DNA from: Methylocaldum marinum
Lineage (GTDB): Bacteria; Pseudomonadota; Gammaproteobacteria; Methylococcales; Methylococcaceae
Assembly (NCBI RefSeq): GCF_003584645.1
Contig: NZ_AP017928.1
Location: 5,283,501-5,347,500 of the forward strand
Reading direction: 5' to 3'
DNA length: 64,000 bases
The notes beneath the pieces are model-generated. The model saw nothing but the letters and a program-made list of their open reading frames with translations, was not told where the DNA came from and did no database searches. Shown piece after piece: positions 17,155 to 27,036 of this stretch. The position numbers and the translations under genes are program-made. The first letter of the stretch is position 1; each line of letters starts with the position of its first letter.

Positions 17155-17877
17155 GTGTTTATCCGTTCTTATCCGACCTTGTTAGCGCGCCTGGAAACGG
17201 CCCGCGAACGCCTACTCCAGCTTCGTGCCGGCGTGCGGACGATCGAAGCCCTTAAGGGGCCCGAGGCCGTCGCCCATTACCTCGTGGTCAATCCGTACGC
17301 AACCCGATTGACCTTTGAATGTCCGCCCGGTGTGGCCCCCTGGTTCTTAAGCGGCGACGAAGGTGAGGCGCTCCGGGTCCGCTTGGCGCCGTGGGCGGAG
17401 AAGGCAAGGGCGCGTGTCCGCAAAACCGTCCGACGGCGTCAGTCTGGCGCTGATCGATGCGGCGCGGACCTCAGCGCGCTGAGCTCTCGCGAAAACAGCG
17501 AACTCGCGCTGTGGCTGGCCCGCACGGCCGGAACAGCGACCGTGGTCAACCTCATTGCCCGCCGCAAAGGACTTTGGCGCGAGCGCCTGGCGCCGTTTGT
17601 CGACTGGCTGACCGCCGATGAACTCTGGGCTTTGGAGGTGCGCCGGAAACGTCTGCATGGCGAGCGTCTTGACCTATTCGAGGCGGCCCTTCTTTTGGGT
17701 GTATCCGCCGATGAGGTCTTACGTGAAATCGAAAGCGGCCGCCTGCCCGTGCTGGGGCGAAGGCTCGTCCAGGGCGCTGACGAGGTGTGGCCTTGGGTCT
17801 TGGATCGCGTGGTGTTCATGAGCGGATGCTCTGGTGAGGGCGAGGAGTCGATTTGGGCGTTTGGTCGGCCGATTTAG
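17155..17877 (+). CDS. Hypothetical protein with helix-turn-helix-like C-terminal part
   Basis: This 240-residue protein is not recognised as a whole. It is rich in Arg, Leu and Ala, has no signal peptide and is probably cytoplasmic. Around residues 165-200, DLFEAALLLGVSADEVLREI followed by ESGRLPVLGRRLV resembles the helix-turn-helix of excisionase/MerR-like DNA-binding domains. The start is GTG. It lies between the exosortase pair and the IPTL-CTERM gene and has its own Pho-box-like array, so it may be a regulator of this cluster. That role is inference. Confidence 0.6.
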   Translation: MFIRSYPTLLARLETARERLLQLRAGVRTIEALKGPEAVAHYLVVNPYATRLTFECPPGVAPWFLSGDEGEALRVRLAPWAEKARARVRKTVRRRQSGADRCGADLSALSSRENSELALWLARTAGTATVVNLIARRKGLWRERLAPFVDWLTADELWALEVRRKRLHGERLDLFEAALLLGVSADEVLREIESGRLPVLGRRLVQGADEVWPWVLDRVVFMSGCSGEGEESIWAFGRPI

Positions 17878-18049
17878 GTTGGCGAGGCGCGCTAGCATTA
17901 GTTGTCGACGAACGGCCATTTGCCGGGCCGATCAAGGATAAGGATCGTCCCCGTTCCGTGTCCGTTTTAGATGATTTTTTGTAAGTGATGGAGATACACA
18001 GCCCGAAAGCCGTGTTCCGCCACACGTTCGATCTGTTTTGCGCTTTACA

Positions 18050-18093
18050 ACGTCACATATCTGTTACCGATTTGTTATGTCACTGTTACAAAA
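18050..18093 (+). promoter_or_regulatory. PhoB-box-like array (4 x 11 bp) upstream of the toroid-RHS operon
   Basis: Four in-phase units, ACGTCACATAT, CTGTTACCGAT, TTGTTATGTCA and CTGTTACAAAA, match the direct-repeat layout of tandem Pho boxes. GTGCTTTACGGTGC follows, with a -10-like TACGGT about 10 bases after the last unit. The first base of the coding region is about 48 bases downstream. Confidence 0.65.
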
Positions 18094-18140
18094 GTGCTTT
18101 ACGGTGCGCGCAGCGACCTTCAGCATGGAACGACACATAC

Positions 18141-19511
18141 GTGAACCGCTTGATCACCAATCTCCTCGCAGTGGCATTCTTTTTTGCCGCAGCAGGCCGG
18201 GCGGCGCCTATCGACGAGGCCCGCCTCAAGGGGCTGGCCTGGCTGATTCAACATCAGCACGGCGACGGCCGCTGGGAAAGCGTACCGGGGCTCGAGGTCG
18301 CGGCGACCGCCGCCGCGGTCGAGGCGCTCGCGAATGCCGGCGTGACCCAGGGCGAGGCTTATGCCAAAGGCGTCGCCTGGCTCCAGAATCATCCGGCGTC
18401 CAGCACCGACACCTTGGCCCGGCAGATCATGGCGCTCGCGCGCGCCGGGCGGGATACCTCGGCCTTGGTCTCGCGTCTGATCGCCTGGCGCAACGACGCC
18501 ACGAAAAGCTGGGGCGCCTACGACCACTTCAGCGGCAGTTTTCCCGATACGGCACTGGCAATGGACGCCATCCAGGCGACCGGAACCACGTATGCCGATG
18601 CGGGGTTCGGCATCGGCTTCATCGTCAACCGGCAAAACACGGATGGCGGCTGGCCTTATGTCAAAGGGGATATCGGTATGCCGCCCAGCAAGATCATCCC
18701 CACCGCCCATAACCTCATCACCCTCAATCGCTATAAAACCGTCTATGCGGTCCAGTCTTACATCAACAGCGGGATCGCGTGGCTGAAAGCGCAACAAAAA
18801 GCCGGGGGCGGTTTTGGCGAAGGCAGCACCGGCACGCTGCTGGAAACCGCCTTGGCGTATCGGGCGTTGGTGGCGGAATTGGGGACTAACGACGCCGCCG
18901 CCCTCAATGCCCAAACCTATTTGCTCGGCCAACAGCAGGCCGATGGCGATTGGGGTGGCCACGATGCCTTGTTGACCAACCTGACCCTCGCCGGCCTCCC
19001 GGCCACAACCTTGGCGGACACGGACCACGACGGGTTGCCGGACGGCGTGGAAACCTCGGCCTTGCTCGGCACCCATCCCGGCGTGCCGGATGGTCGGGGG
19101 CTGGCCCAGGGCAATGGCCAGAGCGTCATCGGGGTGAATGAACCCAGCGTGTTGCTGCAGGCGATCCTCCATCAGCCCTACGCCGCCTCGTTGACCGCCG
19201 GCGGCGGCACGCCGCCCCACACCTGGACCCTCACCGCGGGCAAGCTGCCGGACGGTCTCAATCTCAATACGGCCACCGGGCAAATCAGCGGCACGCCGAC
19301 CAGCCTCGGCGCCTTCAACTTCATCTATCGCGTCGCCTCAAGCGATACCCAAGTCTACACCACGGGCCGGATCGAGGTGGTGTCGCCGGTCGCCGAGGTC
19401 GCCGATTCCGACATTCCGACCCTCCCCGAGTGGGGAATGATCCTCATGAGCCTGTTGCTCATCGCGACCATGGCGCATCTGGATCGCCGGAAATCACGGG
19501 ATCTCCGCTAA
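18141..19511 (+). CDS. Secreted alpha-toroid (prenyltransferase/squalene-cyclase-like) protein with IPTL-CTERM
   Basis: This surface protein of about 456 residues is sorted by exosortase H. From a GTG start it has a signal peptide (RLITNLLAVAFFFAAAGRAA). Alpha/alpha-toroid repeats follow (GLAWLIQHQHGDGRWES, IVNRQNTDGGWPY, GIAWLKAQQKAGGGFGEG, QQQADGDWGG). Next come a calcium-binding DTDHDGLPDGVET segment and a putative Ig-like domain (GLNLNTATGQISGTPT). The tail IPTLPEWGMILMSLLL plus HLDRRKSR is an IPTL-CTERM signal. An upstream ATG at 17985 would place a non-signal stretch before the leader, so GTG 18141 is preferred. It is 28 bases from the RHS gene and likely forms one operon with it. Confidence 0.88.
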   Translation: MNRLITNLLAVAFFFAAAGRAAPIDEARLKGLAWLIQHQHGDGRWESVPGLEVAATAAAVEALANAGVTQGEAYAKGVAWLQNHPASSTDTLARQIMALARAGRDTSALVSRLIAWRNDATKSWGAYDHFSGSFPDTALAMDAIQATGTTYADAGFGIGFIVNRQNTDGGWPYVKGDIGMPPSKIIPTAHNLITLNRYKTVYAVQSYINSGIAWLKAQQKAGGGFGEGSTGTLLETALAYRALVAELGTNDAAALNAQTYLLGQQQADGDWGGHDALLTNLTLAGLPATTLADTDHDGLPDGVETSALLGTHPGVPDGRGLAQGNGQSVIGVNEPSVLLQAILHQPYAASLTAGGGTPPHTWTLTAGKLPDGLNLNTATGQISGTPTSLGAFNFIYRVASSDTQVYTTGRIEVVSPVAEVADSDIPTLPEWGMILMSLLLIATMAHLDRRKSRDLR

Positions 19512-19539
19512 TTCAAGGCTCAGCCGAAAGGAACCGTCC

Positions 19540-22500
19540 ATGTCATTCGTCTCGTATCTCCGTACGAAGCCGGCGCTCGCCGGTTTGTGGCTCAGCCTCG
19601 TCGCGATGTCCTCCCTCGCCGCCACCCCCGCGCCGCAGGACCCCGGGGCCTTGCCCGATGCCGTGGTCAAGGCGCTGCTCAAAGTGCACGAACAGCCCCG
19701 GAATCCGCTCCCGGAACGCTTGCGTCAGCATCTTAAGGAAGCGACGGAGTTGCTCGCCGAAGCCGAGGCCGAGGAGGACCAGCCCGCAGCCGGCGCGGCG
19801 GACCGCCTGGAATCCAAGCAATACTTGCTGGAGGCCAAGCGCACCGAAGTCGCGGGGCTGCGCCAGGAGGTGGAAAGCCAGCTCGACGGGGTTCGGGAGC
19901 AGCTCCGAACGCTCAAATTGGCCGGCAAGGTCAAGGCGTTCGACCGGTATGCGAAACAGGTCGCCCAGCGTTTCGATCGGATCGACCGGGCTCTGGCCGG
20001 GTTTGCGGCTAGCCGGGAGCCGACGGCACGGCGCCAGGCGTTGGCCAACGCCCAAACGGAACTGCGCGCCCTTTATCGGCGCGGGTCGACGGCCGACGTC
20101 ACGCCCGAGGCGGTCCCGTTTCCCACCACCCGGCTCGGGGCCGACGTCAAGTCGACGCCCGCGGCGTCCAGCCAGAAACTACCCCGCTACCTCGGCGCCT
20201 CGTCATCGCCCCCCGACGCCCCGGCCTACGCCTTCCTCCTGGATCTCCTCGGGAAACCCGCCGAAGCCGCGGCGCCCGCCACCCCGTCGGAAGCCGCGGC
20301 CTGCGGCTATACGGGCGCGGATCTCGCCGCGACGGAGGACGTGGTCATCAGCCCGGAGATCCGCGATCTCGCCGCGCAGCTCGGCTATTCGCCGGTCAAG
20401 ATCTTCCAGCACGTCTACAACACCATCCGCTTCGAACCCTACTTCGGCTCGCTCAAAGGCTCGGTGGGGACGCTCTACAGCGGTTCCGGCGGCGCCACCG
20501 ACCAGGCATCGCTCTTCATTGCCCTGCTGCGCGCCTCGAACATCCCGGCCCGTTATGTCCTCGGCAATGTCCAGGTCACCGACGCGTCGAATTTGGGCGC
20601 CAACGGCCGCGCGCCCCGCTGGCTCGGCGCCAAGACCTACCGGGCCGCGGCGCTCATCCTCTCGAACAATCTGAATCCGCAAGCCGCCTACCTGACCAGC
20701 AACACCGGCATCCAACTGCGCCATGTCTGGGTCGAAGCCTGCCTGCCCTACGGCAATTACCGGGGCGCGCCGTCCGACCAGACCGGCCATCGCTGGATTC
20801 CTTTGGACCCGAGCTTCAAGGACAAGACCTATCAGGCCGGTATCGCCGGCATTCAGCAGGCGGTTGCCTTCGATTACAGCGCCACCGGTTATCTGGCCAG
20901 CCGCACCCACACGCTGCCCCACGAACGCTACGAGACGCAGGTCGACACCTACATCAAGGGCCTGAATCCCGACTATACCCTGCTCGACGTGCCGTACCGG
21001 GGCGAACAGACCGCCCGCAGCTTCGACATTCTGCCGGTCACCCTGCCGTACGAGGTGGTGCAATTCGTCAACTGGGCCGGCTCGTCGTCGCCCGAGACCG
21101 CCAGCCTTCCTGCGAGCCACCGCTATCAGTTCACGCTCAAGGTGCGGGACAGCACGGACGGCAGTCTCATGGCGGACCAGCAGGTATCGCTGCCCTCGAT
21201 CGTCCACCAGCGGGTGACGCTGTCCTATACCCCGGCGGACAGCGCTTCGCAAACGATCTGGAATAGCTGGAACGGCGATCTGGCCGGTTTGCCGGCCGGA
21301 TCGGTGAATCTGAAGCCGGTCCTGAAACTCGACGGCACTACCCTGGCCACGGGGTCGGGCACGCTTCCCCTCGGCACGGAGCATCGCCTGATCATGAAAG
21401 TGACCCTGGGCGACACCACTCTCCAGCAACCATCCTGCCGCAACGACGACCCCAATAATGCCACGCCGGATCCCGACCTTCATTGCTTCAACAAGACCGT
21501 CTACGTCAATTTGAAGGCCGGCGCGCATCATGCCTTGATGGCGTATGCCCATCAGGGAGCGGACCGCCTCCTCGCCGAGCGCGCGGAACGGTTGATTCAA
21601 TCCGTCCAGGGCGCGCCCGGCGCGCCGACGCCCGCCAACGCCGCCAATTACGACGCGACCGAAGGCGAACTCCTGCATATCGCGCTGTTGAAATACCTCC
21701 GTTATGTCACCGACGCCGGGCAGCGCCTGGGCGAACTCAACGGCATCAGCGGCGAAAGCGGCATTCACCTGGGGCTCACCGCGGCGGGCCTCAAGGTCGA
21801 CTACCTGTTCGACCTGCCGTTCGCCGTCCATCCCTCCGGTCCCTACATCGACGTGCTGGGCAATCTCGCACATTTGGTCAAGCTCGACACCACGGCGACC
21901 GACAGCGCCACCCTCCGCGCGGAAATCTGGCCGACCTTCAAGCTCTGGGGTTACAGCGCCTCGGCTTACGAACACGCCATCTGGCAGGAACTGATCCGGA
22001 CCGATGCGGTGTCGACGGTACGGGGGCTGCAATTCGCCGGCGAGTCCGGCGGTACGAACCCGCTGGTGACGTTGACCTCGGCCAATATCGGGAGCTGGTC
22101 CAGCCTGATGGACCCCAGCATGAATCTCTATCAGGGCAGCATCACGGGTTTCGTCAACGACGGCGCCACGGTCACGGTGCCGAAGAAAACCCTCGCCTAC
22201 ACCGACGGTCAGCCCCAGCCCAAGACCTGGAACGGCGCGGTGTACATGGCCGAAAACCAGACCAAGGGCTATATCGCCGCCATCATCAACGGCGGCCTCG
22301 GCGGGGGCTATTCGCTGGTCAACACGAGCCCGGTGCCGGTCTCCTACCCGCGCGACGGCTACACGCCGAGCACGGTGTCGAGCGTCTGGCCGATCAACTC
22401 GGCGACTCTCGCCAACGGCTGGAACGCGGTCATGAGCTGGGGCGGCGATCCGGTCAACCTCGCCACCGGCAATCTGTACCACACCGAGCGGGATATCGCG

Positions 22501-25500
22501 GTACCCGGCCGCGGCTTGCCCCTGGTGTTCGAACGCGCCTACAACAGCCGGGGACCCAAGGATGGCCCCTTGGGGTTCGGCTGGACCCACAGCTTCAACC
22601 ATAAGCTGAACTTCTACGGCGCCGAGGGCGGGTATGTCAGGGTCGGCTGGGTAGACGGCACCGGGGCGGAGCGGTTCTTCCGGCTTCCGGGCAGCAGCGT
22701 GCCGGCGGGCAGCGTCTTCCAGGCCGCGCCGGGGGTGTATTCGGTTCTGAAGCGCGAGGCCGACGGCAGTTGGAGTCTGACCGAGAAGAACGGCCTCCGT
22801 TACGGCTTCGAGAGCAACGCCGGAATCACCGCCGGACAGGTGGCGCGGCTCTTGACGATCAAGGACCGCAATCTCAATACCCTGACCCTTTCCTATAACA
22901 CCGGCTGCGGCAATGTCTTGTGCATGGTCAGCGACGGGCCGGGGCGGTCGCTGGCGTTCACCTACACCTCAGGGCGCATCAGCCAGGTGACGGTGAAAGC
23001 CGCGGGCGGCAGCGTGCTCGCCACCCACCGGTACGGCTACGACGGCAACGGCCATCTGACGAGCTACCAGAGCCCCTTGGGCGTAGCGGGGCAGCACGGT
23101 GCCGTGACCTACGACTACTACACCGCCGCCGACGGCCAGAATCTCGCTCATGCCCTGAAGACGTATACCCTGCCGGAAGGCGAAGGGATGCGCTTTGCCT
23201 ATTACCTGGACGGGCGGGTGTTCCGCCATCAGCGCCACAAGCACGGCACCCTGCTGCCGGAAACCACCACCTTCCGTTACCAGGATTTCCGCCGCGAGAC
23301 GGTGACGGTCAACGAGCGCGGCTACGAGCGGCGGCATACCTTCGATGCCAACGGCAACCCGGTCCGGATCGTCGACGAAACCGGCGCGGCCTACACCTAC
23401 GCTTACGATGCGGCGAACCCCTTCAACCGCCTCTCGGAGACCGATCCGGCCGGGCTGACCACGCACTACCAGTACGACAGTGTCGGCAACGTCACCCGGA
23501 TCACCCCGCCCTCCGGCGCCGCCACCGAGTACGCCGACTTTACCGCCTATCACGCGCCGCAGCGGATCAAGGACGCCCAAGGGAATTGGACGCTCCTCAA
23601 ATACGACGCCAAGGGCAATCTCACCGACGCGGTGCGCCTCAAGACCGGCCAGGTGCCGACGGCCGGCGTCACGCCCCCGGCCTCCGCCATCGCGAGTTGG
23701 ACGAAATACGCGTACGACGGGAACTTCGGCCAGCCGACCCAGACCAAGGCCCTCCGCGACTTTACCGGCGCCAGCTTAGGGAGCTTCGCCGGCGGGGTCG
23801 GTCCCACCCTCACGACGAGCTACGACGCCCAAACCCTCTATCCGGCCCAGCTCAGCCGGCTGGGCGACAAGACCGGCGACGGCCTGATCAACGGTTCGGA
23901 CCCGGCCGATACTGCGAGCCTGGCCTTCGATGGGCTGGGTAGACCAACCCAAGGGATCGACGCCGACTGGCACCCGGTCCAGGTTGCCTACGATGCCGAC
24001 GGCCGGGTCATCCAAGGCACCGATGCGATCGGGCAGCTTCGAACGTACCGCCACGACGGCGATGGCCGGCTCATCGATGCCGAGCTGAAACTCACCCAGG
24101 CCGGAAAGACCCGGCTCTGGGATTCCGCCACCCAGGTCTACGACGACGCAGGGCGCCTCGCGCAAACCCTCGATGCCGGCGGCTACGCCACCTTGTACCG
24201 GTACGATGCGGCCGGGCACCTCACGCAGGTGACCGACCCCGATGCCTACAGCTTAAGCTTCGACTACGACCCCGTGGGCCGTTGGGTGCGCGCCTACGAC
24301 AAGGCCGAACATGCGGTCCGCCGCACGCTGGATGCCGCCGGGCGGGTGAAAACGGTCACCGACCCCAACGGCCACGCGACCACTTACACCTACTGGAACG
24401 CGGCCGGGGACGGCCGCCTGAAACAGGTGACCCGGCCGAAGGTCGGCAGCTTCACCGCCGGGCGGATCACCCAGTTCGACTACGACGCCCTGGGCCGGGT
24501 GATCCGACTCACCGAGCAGCCCGCGGCCGGTTCGGGCGAAACCGCCCGCGATACCTTAAGGACCTACGATGCCCTGGGCCGCCTCGTCCGCGAAGCGGGT
24601 CCGGCGTATACCGACTCGGACCCCAATTCCGCCACCTTCGGCCAGACCATCCGCCCCGTCACCCGCTGGGTCTACGACAATTTAAGCCATCTCAAGGAAA
24701 TCAAGGCCGGGCAGACCGCCGCGAACGGCGGCAGCGGCATCGATCCCGACAGCGGCGCCTCCGCCTCGGACACGGTGACCACCCAGGCGACCTACACCGT
24801 CGACGACTTCGGCCGGCGCTTGACCGAAACCGACGCCTTGGGCCACACCACCGCCTACACCTACGACCTCCACGGCAACGTCCTCACCCGGCAGACGCCC
24901 AACGGTCATACCGTGACCTACGTCTGGGCTACCGGCCATCAGCTCCTGTCGGCGACGGCGGAAGACGGACGCCAGGTCCTCTACACCCGCAATCCCCTGG
25001 GGCAGGTCATCCGCGCCGAAACCTGGAGCGCGGTGCCGAGCCAGCTGGAAGTCGCCTACGACTATACCTATGACGCCGCGCATCGGCTCGATCAGCTAAC
25101 CGACAGCCGCGGGGTCAAGACTTTGAGCTACGCCTGGAGTCCCGGCGGCCTCTTGGACAGTCTGACCGACAGCGACGGCGGAGCCACCCACACCCTCTAT
25201 GATCCCGTCGGCCGCCTGATCGGCCTCTGGGCGCCCAACTTCGACACCTTCGGCCTCGCCTACGACGCCGGCGGCCGGTTGACCGAGCTGCGCTACCCCA
25301 ACGGCGTCACCGAGACCCTCGCCTGGAACGCCGACGACAGCCTGCAGCGCATCAGCCACAAGAGCGGGGCGACGACGCTGGCTCAGTCGACCTACACCTA
25401 CGACGGCCTCGGCCGGCGGAAGACCCTCCAGGAGACGGTCTCGGGCCTGCCGACCCTGACCTATACCTACCAATACGATCCGCTCGACCGGCTCACTCAG

Positions 25501-27036
25501 GTCGACAACGGCACCGCGAGCCAGAAGCAAACTTATGCCTATGACATCTTCGGCAACCGGGTGCAAAAACAGCTCGGCAACCCGGTCAGCCAGACCACCG
25601 CCTACCAGTACGACCCCGCCCAGCAGCTGACCGAGGTCCGAAACGGCAGCCTGACCGGGACCTTGCTCGAAGCGGACCTCTACGATGAAGTCGGCCAGCT
25701 CACCCAGAAGTGCACCGGAGGCACGGTCACGCGGCCCAACGACACCAGCTGTTCCGGCACCAGCATCACTCAATACGGCTGGACCAGCTTTGACCGGCTG
25801 GGGGAGGTCAGCGGCGCCAACTCCGCCAGCTTCCGCTATGACGACCAGGGCCGGCGGATCCAGAAGACCGAGGGCGGCGTCACCACGAACTATCTCTACG
25901 ACGGCCTGAATCTCTATGGCGAATATCCGGCCGGCAATTGGACCACGCCCACCGCGCTCTATGTTCAGGCCGGTCTCGATCATCCGCTGGCCCGCCTCAC
26001 CGGCAGCGTCGGCAGTCCGAGCGCCATGGTCCATTACTACCACCCGGACGGGCTCGGCTCGCTCCTGGCCCTGACCAACGCGGCCGGCAGCATCACCGCC
26101 ACCCAGCGCTTCGACGCCTTCGGCCAAAAGCTGGCCGGGACCGGCACGATCCCGCAGTACGGCTACACGGGAAGAGAGCCCGATGCCGCGGGGCTCGTGT
26201 ACTACCGGGCGCGGTATTACGATCCCAATGTGGGCCGATTCACCCAACGCGATCCGATCGGCTACCTGGATGGGATCAACCGCTATGCCTACGTCGGCAA
26301 CAATCCGGTCAATCTGACCGATCCGCAGGGGCTGACGGCGCAAGGGCCGCTCGGCATCCAGTTTGCCTCGCAGAACGGCAGTTATTACAGTGGCGGTCAG
26401 GGCGTGCTGGACTCGGCCGGCAGCGGGTACGGACCCGGACTGGTTGCCAACACAAATTGGCCGAGCGGTCCGCCCGTGAGCTTGGCCGGCGGCATCCGTC
26501 AAAGCGCCAATCCCTTTCTCGGCAGTACGTTTACCCGGGAACGCTACCACGTAGCGGATGCCTCGGGAGTCATCGGCGGTTCGCCGACCTCGTGCGGTCA
26601 GCGCTTGTGCAACCAGATCGGCACCGGGCCTGGCCCGCTGGATATCTTGGATATTGGCACGAATCTGGTGGCGCCAGAGGCGAAGGTCGGGGTAGGGATT
26701 GCCGGGGCGGTGGTAAAGGGGGTGGCAAATAGGGCAGGACAACTGCACCACATCGCCACCGACAAGGCGATCAAGAGTGGCTACACGAAGGAATTCACAA
26801 AGATATTCGAAAAGGCCGGTATGAATCTCAATGATCCCGCTAACAGGGTCTTGTTGGAGGGGCATGCTGGCAGGCATTCGCCGGCTTACCACGATCATGT
26901 TCTTCAGCGATTACGGGACGTCACACAGGGGCTTTCCGGCAGTAATTATGAAAAGGCTCTGCGCTCGGAACTGGATACACTCAAGCAGGAACTTCTCAAG
27001 AACCCTGACATGGTGAAGGGGATCGGAATCAAATGA
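19540..27036 (+). CDS. Secreted transglutaminase-like/RHS polymorphic toxin with AHH nuclease tip
   Basis: This is a 2498-residue protein. It has a signal peptide (LAGLWLSLVAMSSLAA), a charged coiled-coil-like region at about 50-170 and a transglutaminase-like domain at about 270-430. In that domain the usual catalytic Cys position reads GGATDQASLF, so the Cys is absent, although RHVWVEA (His) and IPLDPSF (Asp) are kept. DUF6531 starts at about 940 (GDPVNLATGNLYHTERD), YD repeats run from 1140 to 2150, and the core ends at YLDGINRYAYVGNNPVNLTD. The last ~105 residues (LHHIATDKAI, NRVLLEGHAGRH, YHDHVLQRL) resemble AHH-type HNH nucleases. The start has AAAGGAA before the ATG. The immunity gene overlaps by ATGA. 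It has no PAAR, so delivery is not by a T6SS spike; the signal peptide and neighbours suggest surface display. Confidence 0.9.
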   Translation: MSFVSYLRTKPALAGLWLSLVAMSSLAATPAPQDPGALPDAVVKALLKVHEQPRNPLPERLRQHLKEATELLAEAEAEEDQPAAGAADRLESKQYLLEAKRTEVAGLRQEVESQLDGVREQLRTLKLAGKVKAFDRYAKQVAQRFDRIDRALAGFAASREPTARRQALANAQTELRALYRRGSTADVTPEAVPFPTTRLGADVKSTPAASSQKLPRYLGASSSPPDAPAYAFLLDLLGKPAEAAAPATPSEAAACGYTGADLAATEDVVISPEIRDLAAQLGYSPVKIFQHVYNTIRFEPYFGSLKGSVGTLYSGSGGATDQASLFIALLRASNIPARYVLGNVQVTDASNLGANGRAPRWLGAKTYRAAALILSNNLNPQAAYLTSNTGIQLRHVWVEACLPYGNYRGAPSDQTGHRWIPLDPSFKDKTYQAGIAGIQQAVAFDYSATGYLASRTHTLPHERYETQVDTYIKGLNPDYTLLDVPYRGEQTARSFDILPVTLPYEVVQFVNWAGSSSPETASLPASHRYQFTLKVRDSTDGSLMADQQVSLPSIVHQRVTLSYTPADSASQTIWNSWNGDLAGLPAGSVNLKPVLKLDGTTLATGSGTLPLGTEHRLIMKVTLGDTTLQQPSCRNDDPNNATPDPDLHCFNKTVYVNLKAGAHHALMAYAHQGADRLLAERAERLIQSVQGAPGAPTPANAANYDATEGELLHIALLKYLRYVTDAGQRLGELNGISGESGIHLGLTAAGLKVDYLFDLPFAVHPSGPYIDVLGNLAHLVKLDTTATDSATLRAEIWPTFKLWGYSASAYEHAIWQELIRTDAVSTVRGLQFAGESGGTNPLVTLTSANIGSWSSLMDPSMNLYQGSITGFVNDGATVTVPKKTLAYTDGQPQPKTWNGAVYMAENQTKGYIAAIINGGLGGGYSLVNTSPVPVSYPRDGYTPSTVSSVWPINSATLANGWNAVMSWGGDPVNLATGNLYHTERDIAVPGRGLPLVFERAYNSRGPKDGPLGFGWTHSFNHKLNFYGAEGGYVRVGWVDGTGAERFFRLPGSSVPAGSVFQAAPGVYSVLKREADGSWSLTEKNGLRYGFESNAGITAGQVARLLTIKDRNLNTLTLSYNTGCGNVLCMVSDGPGRSLAFTYTSGRISQVTVKAAGGSVLATHRYGYDGNGHLTSYQSPLGVAGQHGAVTYDYYTAADGQNLAHALKTYTLPEGEGMRFAYYLDGRVFRHQRHKHGTLLPETTTFRYQDFRRETVTVNERGYERRHTFDANGNPVRIVDETGAAYTYAYDAANPFNRLSETDPAGLTTHYQYDSVGNVTRITPPSGAATEYADFTAYHAPQRIKDAQGNWTLLKYDAKGNLTDAVRLKTGQVPTAGVTPPASAIASWTKYAYDGNFGQPTQTKALRDFTGASLGSFAGGVGPTLTTSYDAQTLYPAQLSRLGDKTGDGLINGSDPADTASLAFDGLGRPTQGIDADWHPVQVAYDADGRVIQGTDAIGQLRTYRHDGDGRLIDAELKLTQAGKTRLWDSATQVYDDAGRLAQTLDAGGYATLYRYDAAGHLTQVTDPDAYSLSFDYDPVGRWVRAYDKAEHAVRRTLDAAGRVKTVTDPNGHATTYTYWNAAGDGRLKQVTRPKVGSFTAGRITQFDYDALGRVIRLTEQPAAGSGETARDTLRTYDALGRLVREAGPAYTDSDPNSATFGQTIRPVTRWVYDNLSHLKEIKAGQTAANGGSGIDPDSGASASDTVTTQATYTVDDFGRRLTETDALGHTTAYTYDLHGNVLTRQTPNGHTVTYVWATGHQLLSATAEDGRQVLYTRNPLGQVIRAETWSAVPSQLEVAYDYTYDAAHRLDQLTDSRGVKTLSYAWSPGGLLDSLTDSDGGATHTLYDPVGRLIGLWAPNFDTFGLAYDAGGRLTELRYPNGVTETLAWNADDSLQRISHKSGATTLAQSTYTYDGLGRRKTLQETVSGLPTLTYTYQYDPLDRLTQVDNGTASQKQTYAYDIFGNRVQKQLGNPVSQTTAYQYDPAQQLTEVRNGSLTGTLLEADLYDEVGQLTQKCTGGTVTRPNDTSCSGTSITQYGWTSFDRLGEVSGANSASFRYDDQGRRIQKTEGGVTTNYLYDGLNLYGEYPAGNWTTPTALYVQAGLDHPLARLTGSVGSPSAMVHYYHPDGLGSLLALTNAAGSITATQRFDAFGQKLAGTGTIPQYGYTGREPDAAGLVYYRARYYDPNVGRFTQRDPIGYLDGINRYAYVGNNPVNLTDPQGLTAQGPLGIQFASQNGSYYSGGQGVLDSAGSGYGPGLVANTNWPSGPPVSLAGGIRQSANPFLGSTFTRERYHVADASGVIGGSPTSCGQRLCNQIGTGPGPLDILDIGTNLVAPEAKVGVGIAGAVVKGVANRAGQLHHIATDKAIKSGYTKEFTKIFEKAGMNLNDPANRVLLEGHAGRHSPAYHDHVLQRLRDVTQGLSGSNYEKALRSELDTLKQELLKNPDMVKGIGIK

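Noticed and set aside
17038..18093. Sigma-54 promoters for the sorted-protein genes
   Set aside because: PEP-CTERM genes are often sigma-54 dependent, but no GG-N10-GC type -24/-12 element is seen; the 11-bp repeats fit PhoB-type sites better.
20203..22602. 799-codon minus-strand frame inside the large RHS gene
   Set aside because: It is a shadow of the RHS coding frame; no motif, no ribosome site, and a similar shadow appears in the other RHS copy.
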